Part shown: positions 13,640 to 24,200 of the stretch, one piece after another
How the letters are laid out: every line of letters begins with the position of its first letter
Numbering within the stretch: position 1 is the stretch's first letter
Assembly: GCF_029633865.1 (NCBI RefSeq)
Contig: NC_079212.1
Coordinates: forward strand, 148,714,541 to 148,778,540
DNA: 64,000 nucleotides
Source: Lampris incognitus
Lineage: Eukaryota; Chordata; Actinopteri; Lampriformes; Lampridae
Direction: 5' to 3'
The notes under the pieces: model-generated
Seen by the model: only the letters and a program-made list of their open reading frames with translations
Told to the model about the DNA's origin: nothing
Database searches by the model: none
Made by a program: the position numbers and the translations under genes

Positions 13640-15468
13640 CTTATCTCATATTTGCTAAAAAGCACATTGATAACCCTCGAGCCTTTTGGGATGCTCCAAG
13701 AGCTCCCCTATCATCCCGGTCCCCAAGAAACCCCATATCATAGGATTAAATGACTACAGGCCCATTGCCCTAACATTTGTGGTCATGAAATCCTTCGAGG
13801 GGAAATCACAGGCCCCCTGCTCGACCCCCTACAGTTTGCCTACCAACCAAATGGGTCAGTGGATGATGCAGTCCACATGGGATTGCACTAAATCTTCCAA
13901 CACCTCGACTCCCCAGGGACATATGCAAGGGTCCTGTTTTTGGACTTCAGCTCAGTGTTCAACACCATCGCCCCAGATATCCTCCACTCCAAACTCACCT
14001 GGCTCACTGTACCAGCCCCCGTCTGCCAGTGGATTAAAACTTCCTGACACACAGGAGGCAGCAGGTGAGGCTGGGGAAAATCACATCCAGCACCCGGACA
14101 ATCAGCACTGGTGCCCCTCAGGGATGTGTGCTCTCCCCTCTGCTCTTCTCCCTCTACACAAATGACTGCACCTCAGGTGACCCGTCTGTTAAACTCCTGA
14201 AGTTTGTGGACGAAACAACCATCATTGGCCGTATTCGGGATGGTGACGAGTCTGCATATAGACGGGAGGTTGATCAGCTGGTTCTCTGGTGTGGCCGTAA
14301 CAACCCGGAGCTTAACACGCTAAAAACAGTGGAGATGACAATGGACTTCAGGGGGAGCCCCTCCAACACTGCCCCCCTCACCATACTCAACAACAGTGTC
14401 TACGGTGAAAACCTACAGATGTCTGGGTTCCACAATCTCCCAGGACCTAAGGCGGACATCCAACATAGACACAATAATCAAAAATGCTCAGCAGAGGATG
14501 TTCTTTCTCCACCAGCTCAACAAATTCAACCTGCTGATTCAGTTCTACGCTGCAGTAATCCAGCCTGTCCTCTGCACATCCATCACTGTCTGGTTTGGTT
14601 CGGCCATCAAACAGGACAGGGACAGACTATAACGGACAGTTAAGTCTGCAGAGAAGATCACTGGTGCCAACCTGCCCTCCATTCAGGACTTATACACCTC
14701 CAGACTCAGGAAATGGGCAGGCAACATCACTGCAGACCCATCACACCCTGGTCACAACCTGTTCCAACTCCTCCCCTCTGGTAGGCACTACAGAGCACTG
14801 TACCCCAAAACAACCAGATATAAAAACAGTTTCTTTCCGTGGGCTGTCATTCACATGAACACTTAACACTGACAATAAATCCAACCATGTTGTATATACT
14901 GTACTGTACATGCTGTATATACTGTACTGTAAATGTTGTATTTACTGTACTGTTCATGCTGTATATACTGTACATGTTGTACATACTGTACTATACATGT
15001 ACTGTACTGTACATGCTGTATATACTGTACTGTACATGTTGTATATACTGTACTGTTAATGTTGTATATACTGTACATGTTGTACATACTGTACTGTACA
15101 TGTTGTATATACTGTACTGCACATGTTGTATATACTGTACATGTTGTACATACTGTACTGTACATGTTGTATATACTTTACTGTACATTGTACGTGTACT
15201 GGTACACTCTGTCATGCCCATCTACCTCAGGCATGTATGTAAGTAAGCTGCTAACATGTATTTCAGCATCTCTGATATATTCTCTTCACCACTGCACCTT
15301 ACCACCTCTTATTTCTCCTGTGTAGTCAGTCCTTGTGTATATGTGTGAAGGTTGTTGCGTTGTAGTGTTGTTATTCTAGGTTAAGTACACTGAGAGAGCC
15401 ACAAAACCAGAGTCACGTTCCATGTTTGGGTAAACCGACATGGCCAATAAACACGGTTCTGATCTTTC
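13640..15468 (+). mobile_element. Rex1/CR1-like LINE, 5'-truncated
   Basis: The reverse transcriptase starts mid-domain at [20 protein letters not shown] (about 13706), continues in several frames ([16 protein letters not shown] near 14130) and has the active-site box degraded to FVDE. A C-terminal region (NAQQRMFFLHQLNKF, then ITVWFGSAIKQDRDR) and a 3' UTR follow. The 3' UTR holds a minisatellite, and the end is CCAATAAACACGGTTCTGAT. The same 3' region recurs at 57062-57680. Multiple frameshifts make it inactive. Confidence 0.8.
14886..15195. repeat. Minisatellite in the LINE 3' UTR (TGTATATACTGTACTG-type)
   Basis: Units of about 18 and 23-24 bp combining TGTATATACTGTACTG and TACATGTTG. The sister LINE copy at 57350-57400 holds only about two units, so this array expanded after the copies separated. 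The units are partly self-complementary (TGTACATGTTGTACA). Confidence 0.88.
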
Positions 15469-15599
15469 ACCATCTTACAATGCTGTGATTGCAAACATTC
15501 CCCAACTCTCTGTGAATAGTACACATGACCTCTGTAACTCTAGTTAGTGGTCACACCATATTTACATATGAAACTGGTCGTTGGTTTGGGTCATTATGC

Positions 15600-16318
15600 C
15601 ACTGTATTGTTTATAAGGGTGGGGACACCTGCAGTCACTGTATTGTTTATAAGGGTGGGGGTACCTGCAGTCACTGTATTGTTTATAAAGGCGGGGATAC
15701 CTGCAGTCACTGTATTGTTTATAAGGGTGGGGACACCTGCAGTCACTGTATTGTTTATAAGGGTGGGGTACCTGCAGTCACTGTATTGTTTATAAGGGTG
15801 GGGACACCTGCAGTCACTGTATTGTTTATAAGGGTGGGGACACCTGCAGTCACTGTATTGTTTATAAGGCTGGGGACACCTGCAGTCACTGTATTGTTTA
15901 TAAGGGTGGGGGTACCTGCGGTCACTGTATTGTTTATAAGGGTGGGACACCTGCAGTCACTGTATTGTTTATAAGGGTGGGGGTACCTGCGGTCACTGTA
16001 TTGTTTATAAAGGTGGGGACACCTGCAGTCACTGTATTGTTTATAAGGGTGGGGGTACCTGCAGTCACTGTATTGTTTATAAGGGTGGGGACACCTGCAG
16101 TCACTGTATTGTTTATAAGGGTGGGGACACCTGCAGTCACTGTATTGTTTATAAGGGTGGGGACACCTGCGGTCACTGTATTGTTTATAAGGGTGGGGAC
16201 ACCTGCGGTCACTGTATTGTTTATAAGGGTGGAGACACCTGCAGTCACTGTATTGTTTATAAGGGTGGAGACACCTGCAGTCACTGTATTGTTTATAAGG
16301 GTGGGGACACCTGCAGTT
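15600..16318. repeat. 36-bp minisatellite grown from the foldback element
   Basis: About 20 copies of a 36-bp unit containing TTGTTTATAAGGGTGGGGAC and CCTGCAGTCAC. The same words occur once, untandemised, in the element's other arm (13497-13530), which identifies the seed. Frames stay open on both strands because 36 is divisible by three. Confidence 0.92.
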
Positions 16319-16889
16319 AGGTGAGACTGAAAGGTTTCTGTCAGTAAACTTTGTGTCCAGATGAACTGATTCAACCCTCTGTGATCCACTTCAGAATGGC
16401 TCACAAGAAACAACATGAAGGTTTTATAGTGGTCTAGCCAAAGTCCTGAGGTGAACGCCATCAAGATGCTGTAGCAGGAGCAGTCGATGTTTGAAAACCC
16501 TCCAATGTCGTTGAATTACAGCAAGTCTGCAAAGAAGAGTGGGCCAAAATTCCTCCACGGCGATTAGAACGACGGATCTCCAGTTATAGGGAGGGTTGGT
16601 TGCAGTTGTTGCTGCTAAAGGTGGCAGAAGCAGTTATAAGTTCAGGGGGGACATTTTTCAGATGGGTGATATGGGTGTTGCATAACGGTTTTCCTTCAAT
16701 ACATGAAATGATCATTTAAAAACTGTATTTTGTGTTTATTTGGGTTGTCCTTGTATCATATTTTGTATGAAGATCTAAAACCATCCCGTGTGACAAATAT
16801 GCACAAACAGAGGAACTCAGGGAGGGGAAGTACTTTTTTGTGGTACTGTAAATCAGGTGATACAGGTGAGGGGAGACGCGTCTTCCGAC

Positions 16890-17038
16890 CTGGAAGGAGG
16901 TTCCTTGGCAAAGTCTGGTAGCGGGTAACTGACATAGTCCTCGTCTAATAGAAAGATGTCAGTGCTGGTCAGGATCAGAGTTCTGGGCTGCAGAACAGGA
17001 GAGGGGGCGGAGGTTGACGAGTTGCTGGCTGTCTGGAC
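16890..17038 (-). CDS. nisch: nisch exon (LLDED / FAKEPP segment)
   Basis: The acceptor TTGGTGTCAG|GTC starts in phase 0. The donor CTTCCAG|GTCGGA leaves two bases for the next exon. Residues include [14 protein letters not shown] and [14 protein letters not shown], a well-conserved nischarin block. The donor is weak beyond GT. The right end of the Tc1-like element and a scrap of the 18-bp minisatellite lie only about 20-40 bp into the following intron. Confidence 0.9.
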
Positions 17039-17332
17039 CTGACACCAAGGAAAGAGGCAAAAAGAGCAAAGAAGAACAAGAGAGGAGGTAAAATGAGAGA
17101 AAGGAAAACAATTTAACTTGCGGAGAGAAAACCGAATAAAACACAATACAGCAGACCAGCAGGTTAAACATCTGGAAAACCAGGTTCACATCGTGATCCA
17201 ACTCCTCAGAAGCCACATGGTATCTTGGTAACACTTCCAACGTCCTGTTCTTCCACGGTTTTCACAAAATTACCACAATCAACTGTGTTGACCGCTGAAC
17301 AGGAAGATGGGAGATGCAGAGGAAGGCTGTAC

Positions 17333-17505
17333 CTGGAAGACCAGCAGGTAGAGCAGGATGTTCACGGAATGTGAGGATGAAGAGGCTAAATTAGTGAGAG
17401 TCCTCCTCTCTGCAACGATGAAGGTCAGGTCTCCCATCTCCTCCTCACTAGGGTAAATAAACTTCACCTTGCTGCTGTGGATCAACTCATAGTTCTGGAT
17501 TTTAC
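17333..17505 (-). CDS. nisch: nisch exon (NYELIHSS / YPSEEE segment)
   Basis: The acceptor TTCACCTGCAG|GT supplies two bases that complete a Gly codon. The donor CTTCCAG|GTACAG is in phase 0. The exon encodes [20 protein letters not shown] and then [12 protein letters not shown], both strongly conserved in nischarin, and ends in a hydrophobic [10 protein letters not shown]. Confidence 0.92.
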
Positions 17506-17707
17506 CTGCAGGTGAAGACACAGGAAACGTGGTACTGTAGACCGGAACAGCCTCATGAAGGCTTCAGACTGAACCAGAATGGGAATTCTGAACTCAGTTT
17601 GTGTCTGAACAGGACTCACTGTGGCTTGAAATGTTTAATTAAATGAGTCACGATTAATACCAAATAGACAACTAAGTTTGCTGAATCCCCCAATTTCTAT
17701 TTATTTA

Positions 17708-18143
17708 TTTGGTGATTTTTTTTCCCCTCCCCAATTGTACTTGGTCAATCACCCCACTCTTCCGAGCCGTCCCGGTCTCTGCTCCACCCCCTCTGCTGAT
17801 CCGGGGAGGGCTGCAGACTACCACATGTCTCCTCCCATACATGTGGAGTCGCCAGCCGCTTCTTTTCACCTGACAGTGAGGAGTTTCACCAGGGGGATGT
17901 AGCACGTGGTAGGATCACGCTGTTCTCCCCAGTTCCCCCTCCCCCCTGAACAGGCGCCCCGACCAACCAGAGGAAGCGCTAGTGCAGTGACCAGGACACA
18001 TACCCACATCCAGCTTCCCACCTGCAGATACGGCCAATTGTGTTTGTAGGGACGCCCGACCAAGCCGGACGTAACACAGGGATTCGAACTAGCGACTGCT
18101 GTGTTGGTAGGCAACAGAATAGACCGCCACGCCACCCGGACGC
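17708..18143 (-). mobile_element. tRNA-derived SINE (family 1), full length
   Basis: Minus-strand head at about 18143 with TGGCGTGGCGG (A box) and GTTCGAATCC (B box). Body and tail match the copy at 2714-3127. It fills most of the 719-bp intron between the exons at 17333 and 18225. Target-site duplication is not clear. Confidence 0.85.
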
Positions 18144-18224
18144 CAAGAATTTCCCATTTTTTTCCAGCATCTCTCCATCTACTTTCTCCCTGCAGTCTAA
18201 CTGTGGTGCTGCAGGCCAGTGTAC

Positions 18225-18386
18225 CTGTTCCTTTGCTGGAGAAGTGGGAGTAGAAGTCTTGTTCAGAGGGCTGTGGAGGAGGCTGCGCCACCTGCAGGCT
18301 GAGGGCCGCCATCAACTCCTGCAGGAAAGCTGCAGTCCCATAACTGTCCCGGTTCACACAGCACACTATCTGTTCAGCTGTCTTAC
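18225..18386 (-). CDS. nisch: nisch exon (NRDSY / DFYS segment)
   Basis: Encodes KTAEQIVCCVNRDSYG, AFLQELMAALSLQ and EQDFYSHFSSKGT, matching the nischarin block after the SVNVGLFDQ exon. It starts with two bases (GT) that complete a Gly codon and ends with one base before GTACAC. The acceptor used here (18387-18388) follows a TG run. A second, better acceptor lies exactly 60 bp upstream (18447-18448), inside a duplicated copy of the exon start. Using it would add 20 residues in frame. Confidence 0.88.
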
Positions 18387-18446
18387 CTACACACACACAC
18401 ACACATACACACACAAACATAATCATAATCTGTTCAGCTGTCTTAC
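18387..18446 (-). other. 60-bp tandem duplication of a splice acceptor and exon start
   Basis: The words at 18368-18388 recur at 18428-18448 (TGTTCAGCTGTCTTACCT on the plus strand), separated by a CA-rich tract. On the gene strand this gives two AG|GTAAGACAGCTGAAC acceptors in the same frame with no stop between. The inserted peptide would run KTAEQI, then MIMFVCVCVCVCVG. The outer acceptor has the better pyrimidine tract (TACTTTGTCTGCAG). Confidence 0.8.
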
Positions 18447-18668
18447 CTGCAGACAAAGTAAGTACTTAAATAGTTTTCACTAGGAAACCCATGTACTTAA
18501 ACCTGAGTCATTTTCTTCATCAATACTTTTACTAGTATTGAAGTAAGTGATCAATAAAGTAACAATACTTTTACTTCAGTAGGAAGTTTCAGTACTCGTT
18601 CCTCCATTGGACATTTTGTGACAGATGACGTCTCTGGAGACACAGAGGTGTGAATGCAACCAGACACG

Positions 18669-18812
18669 CTGTATAATAAATGTATATTAAATGTGTAATA
18701 AATGTGTAATTAAGGTATATTAAATGTATAATAAATGCGTAATACATTTATAATAAATGTGTAATTAAGGTATATCAAATGTATAATAAATGTGTAATAA
18801 ATGTGTAATAAA
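18669..18812. repeat. AT-rich TGTATAATAAATG-type tandem repeat
   Basis: About ten imperfect units of GTGTAATAAAT and TATATTAAATG in the large nisch intron. Confidence 0.8.
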
Positions 18813-18887
18813 CCACTTTGACTTCTTTCATTATCAATGTTCCCTAGTAATCACATCTTCTCCTGCTCTCACTGGTCACTCCACCCA

Positions 18888-19345
18888 CCCCACATCTTCC
18901 TGACACCCCACCTCTTCCTGACACCCCACCTCCTGACATCCCACGTCTTCCTGACACCCCACCTCTTCCTGACACCCCACCTCCTGACATCCCACGTCTT
19001 CCTGACACCCCACATCTTCCCAACACCTCACATCTTCCTGACACCACACGTCTTTCCTGACACCCCACATCTTCCTGACACCCTACTTTCTGACATCCCG
19101 CATCTTCCTGACACCCCAGGTCTTCCTGACACCCCATCTCTTCCTGACATCCCACGTCTTCCTGACACCCCACTTCATGACACCCCACCTCTTCATGACA
19201 CCCCACATATTCCTGACACCCCGCGTCTTCCTGACACCCCACGTGTACCTGACACCCCATGGGTTTCCTGACACCTCATATCTTCCTGACACCCCACGTT
19301 TTCCTGACACCCCATCTCTTCCTGACACCCCACATCTTCCTGACA
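18888..19345. repeat. 18-bp minisatellite (CCTGACACCCCACATCTT)
   Basis: About 25 copies of an 18-bp unit, with shorter forms lacking a few bases (CACCTCCTGACATCC). It lies in the large nisch intron, 270 bp before the 33-bp array. Confidence 0.92.
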
Positions 19346-19615
19346 GTCAAGCTAAACGCACAACCACATTAATCCAGTCTGCCAAAGAACATTATGACAG
19401 GTTTATCATATTAATATCTTTATTAATAATAATAATATTAATAATAATTTATTTTTAAAGAGCTTTTCTAAAACTGAAAGGTGCTTTGAATAGGATAAGA
19501 AAAAAGGTCAAGAATAAACCACAGAGAAGCTAAATGACCATGTTAATAGCAGACGACATGGCATATTAACAGCTCATCTCAACAGCTGGCTCGTCCAAGC
19601 TACCTTAACACAGTG
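19346..19615. other. Intron spacer without a gene
   Basis: Holds a TAA-rich stretch (about 19408-19455) and unique sequence between the 18-bp and 33-bp arrays. I see nothing coding in it. Confidence 0.6.
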
Positions 19616-21262
19616 TGTGGAGACAGCATGTCTAACATGTTAGCAGTGTGTGGAGACAGCATATTGTTTAACATGTTAGTAGTGTGTGGAGACAGCATGT
19701 CTAACATGTTAGTAGTGTGTGGAGACAGCATGTCTAACATGTTAGTAGTGTGTGGAGACAGCATGTTATCATGTTAGTAGTGTGTGGAGACAGCATGTTA
19801 TCATGTTAGTAGTGTGTGGAGACAGCATGTTATCATGTTAGTAGTGTGTGGAGACAGCATGTTATCATGTTAGTAGTGAGTGGAGACAGCATGTCTAACA
19901 TGTTAGTAGTGTGTGGAGACAGCATGTTGTTTAACATGTTAGTAGTGTGTGGAGACAGCTTGTCTAACATGTTAGTAGTGTGTGGAGACAGCATGTCTAA
20001 CATGTTAGTAGTGTGTGGAGACAGCATGTCTAACATGTTAGTAGTGTGTGGAGACAGCATGTCTAACATGTTAGTAGTGTGTGGAGACAGCTTGTCTAAC
20101 ATGTTAGTAGTGAGTGGAGACAGCATGTCTAACATGTTAGTAGTGTGGAGACAGCATGTTGTTTAACATGTTAGTAGTGTGTGGAGACAGCTTGTCTAAC
20201 ATGTTAGTGGTGTGTGGAGACAGCATGTCTAACATGTTAGTAGTGTGTGGAGACAGCATGTTGTTTAACATGTTAGTAGTGTGTGGAGACAGCATGTCTA
20301 ACATGTTAGTAGTGTGTGGAGACAGCTTGTCTAACATGTTAGTAGTGTGTGGAGACAGCTTGTCTAACATGTTAGTAGTGTGTGGAGACAGCATGTTGTT
20401 TAACATGTTAGTAGTGTGTGGAGACAGCATGTCTAACATGTTAGTAGTGTGTGGAGACAGCTTGTCTAACATGTTAGTAGTGTGTGGAGACAGCCTGTCT
20501 ATCATGTTAGTAGTGTGTGGAGACAGCATGTTGTTTAACATGTTAGTAGTGCGTGGAGACAGCTTGTCTAACATGTTAGTAGTGTGTGGAGACAGTGTGT
20601 CTAACATGTTAGTAGTGTGTGGAGACAGCTTGTCTAACATGTTAGTAGTGTGTGGAGACAGGATGTCTAACATGTTAGTAGTGTGTGGAGACAGAATGTC
20701 TAACATGTTAGTAGTGTGTGGAGACAGCATGTCTAACATGTTAGTAGTGTGTGGAGACAGCTTGTCTAACATGTTAGTAGTGTGTGGAGACAGGATGTCT
20801 AACATGTTAACAGTGTGTGGAGACGGCTTGTTTATCATGTTAGTAGTGTGTGGAGACAGCTTGTCTAACATGTTAGTAGTGTGTGGAGACAGGATGTCTA
20901 ACATGTTAACAGTGTGTGGAGACAGCATGTCTAACATGTTAGTAGTGTGTGGAGACAGGATGTCTAACATGTTAACAGTGTGTGGAGACAGCATGTTTAA
21001 CATGTTAGTAGTGTGTGGAGACAGCTTGTCTAACATGTTAGTAGTGTGTGGAGACAGGATGTCTAACATGTTAACAGTGTGTGGAGACAGCATGTTTAAC
21101 ATGTTAGTAGTGTGTGGAGACAGCTTGTCTAACATGTTAGTAGTGTGTGGAGACAGCATGTTGTTTAACATGTTAGTAGTGTGTGGAGACAGCATGTTAT
21201 GTTAGTAGTGTGTGGAGACAGCTTGTCTAACATGTTAGTAGTGTGTGGAGACAGCATGTTGT

Positions 21263-24200
21263 TTAACATGTTAGTAGTGTGTGGAGACAGCATGTTATGT
21301 TAGTAGTGTGTGGAGACAGCATGTCTAACATGTTAGTAGTGTGTGGAGACAGCTTGTCTAACATGTTAGTAGGGTGTGGAGACGGCATGTCTAACATGTT
21401 AGTAGTGTGTGAAGACAGCTTGTCTAACATGTTAGTAGTGTGTGGAGACGGCATGTCTAACACGTTAGTAGTGTGTCGAGACAGCATGTTATCATGTTAG
21501 TGGTGTGTGGAGACGGCATGTCTAAGATGTTAATAGTGTGTGGAGACAGCATGTCTAACATGTTAACAGTGTGCAGAGACAGCATGTTGTTTAACATGTT
21601 AGTAGTGTGTGGAGACAGCATGTTATCATGTTAGTAGTGTGTGGAGACAGCTTGTCTAACGTGTTAGTAGTGTGTGGAGACAGCTTGTCTAACATGTTAG
21701 TAGTGTGTGGAGACAGCTTGTCCAACATGTTAGTAGTGTGTGGAGACAGCATGTCTAACATGTTAGTAGTACGTGGAGACAGCTTGTTTAACATGTTAGT
21801 AGTGTGTGGAGACAGCATGTTGTTTAACATGTTCTTGTCTAACATGCTAACAGTGTGTGGAGACAACTTGTCTAACATGTTAGTAGTGTGTGGAGACAGC
21901 ATGTCTAACATGTTAGTAGTGTGTGGAGACAGCATGTCTAACATGTTAGTAGTGTGTCGAGACAGCATGTTATCATGTTAGTGGTGTGTGGAGACGGCAT
22001 GTCTAAGATGTTAATAGTGTGTGGAGACAGCATGTCTAACATGTTAACAGTGTGCAGAGACAGCATGTTGTTTAACATGTTAGTAGTGTGTGGAGACAGC
22101 ATGTTGTTTAACATGTTAGTAGTGTGTGGAGACAGCATGTCTAACATGTTAGTAGTGTGTGGAGACAGCATGTCTAACATGTTAGTAGTGTGTGGAGACA
22201 GCTTGTCTAACATGTTAGTAGTGTGTGGAGACAGCTTGTCTAACATGTTAGTAGCGTGTGGAGACAGTGTGTCTAACATGTTAACAGTGAGTGGAGACAG
22301 CATGTCTAACATGTTAGTAGTGTGTGGAGACAGCATGTTGTTTAACATGTTAGTAGTGTGTGGAGACAGCATGTTGTTTAACATGTTAGTAGTGTGTGGA
22401 GACAGCATGTTGTTTAACATGTTAGTAGTGTGTGGAGACAGCATGTTGTTTAACATGTTAGTAGTGTGTGGAGACAGCATGTCTAACATGTTAGTAGTGT
22501 GTGGAGACAGCATGTCTAACATGTTAGTAGTGTGTGGAGACAGCTTGTCCAACATGTTAGTAGTGTGTGGAGACAGCTTGTCTAACATGTTAGTAGTGTG
22601 TGGAGACAGCATGTTATCATGTTAGTAGTGTGTGGAGACAGCATGTTATCATGTTAGTAGTGTGTGGAGACAGCATGTTATCATGTTAGTAGTGTGTGGA
22701 GACAGCATGTTATCATGTTAGTAGTGAGTGGAGACAGCATGTCTAACATGTTAGTAGTGTGTGGAGACAGCATGTTGTTTAACATGTTAGTAGTGTGTGG
22801 AGACAGCTTGTCTAACATGTTAGTAGTGTGTGGAGACAGCATGTCTAACATGTTAGTAGTGTGTGGAGACAGCATGTCTAACATGTTAGTAGTGTGTGGA
22901 GACAGCATGTCTAACATGTTAGTAGTGTGTGGAGACAGCTTGTCTAACATGTTAGTAGTGAGTGGAGACAGCATGTCTAACATGTTAGTAGTGTGGAGAC
23001 AGCATGTTGTTTAACATGTTAGTAGTGTGTGGAGACAGCTTGTCTAACATGTTAGTGGTGTGTGGAGACAGCATGTCTAACATGTTAGTAGTGTGTGGAG
23101 ACAGCATGTTGTTTAACATGTTAGTAGTGTGTGGAGACAGCATGTCTAACATGTTAGTAGTGTGTGGAGACAGCTTGTCTAACATGTTAGTAGTGTGTGG
23201 AGACAGCTTGTCTAACATGTTAGTAGTGTGTGGAGACAGCATGTTGTTTAACATGTTAGTAGTGTGTGGAGACAGCATGTCTAACATGTTAGTAGTGTGT
23301 GGAGACAGCTTGTCTAACATGTTAGTAGTGTGTGGAGACAGCCTGTCTATCATGTTAGTAGTGTGTGGAGACAGCATGTTGTTTAACATGTTAGTAGTGC
23401 GTGGAGACAGCTTGTCTAACATGTTAGTAGTGTGTGGAGACAGTGTGTCTAACATGTTAGTAGTGTGTGGAGACAGCTTGTCTAACATGTTAGTAGTGTG
23501 TGGAGACAGGATGTCTAACATGTTAGTAGTGTGTGGAGACAGAATGTCTAACATGTTAGTAGTGTGTGGAGACAGCATGTCTAACATGTTAGTAGTGTGT
23601 GGAGACAGCTTGTCTAACATGTTAGTAGTGTGTGGAGACAGGATGTCTAACATGTTAACAGTGTGTGGAGACGGCTTGTTTATCATGTTAGTAGTGTGTG
23701 GAGACAGCTTGTCTAACATGTTAGTAGTGTGTGGAGACAGGATGTCTAACATGTTAACAGTGTGTGGAGACAGCATGTCTAACATGTTAGTAGTGTGTGG
23801 GGACAGGATGTCTAACATGTTAACAGTGTGTGGAGACAGCATGTTTAACATGTTAGTAGTGTGTGGAGACAGCTTGTCTAACATGTTAGTAGTGTGTGGA
23901 GACAGGATGTCTAACATGTTAACAGTGTGTGGAGACAGCATGTTTAACATGTTAGTAGTGTGTGGAGACAGCTTGTCTAACATGTTAGTAGTGTGTGGAG
24001 ACAGCATGTTGTTTAACATGTTAGTAGTGTGTGGAGACAGCATGTTATGTTAGTAGTGTGTGGAGACAGCTTGTCTAACATGTTAGTAGTGTGTGGAGAC
24101 AGCATGTTGTTTAACATGTTAGTAGTGTGTGGAGACAGCATGTTATGTTAGTAGTGTGTGGAGACAGCATGTCTAACATGTTAGTAGTGTGTGGAGACAG

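Larger units (their letters stand above)
13168..16370. mobile_element. Foldback-type element with CATCTGGACACAAGGTTT ends
   Basis: The left end carries CAGTTCATCTGGACACAAGG. The right end carries the reverse complement, ending GTGTCCAGATGAACTGATT. The internal stretch at 13341-13397 recurs inverted at 15470-15530. The element sits inside the Tc1-like transposon and is itself opened by a LINE at about 13640-15468. This end sequence is one I recognise as common in fish genomes, but I cannot name the family with confidence; a Penelope-like or foldback element is possible. Confidence 0.6.
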
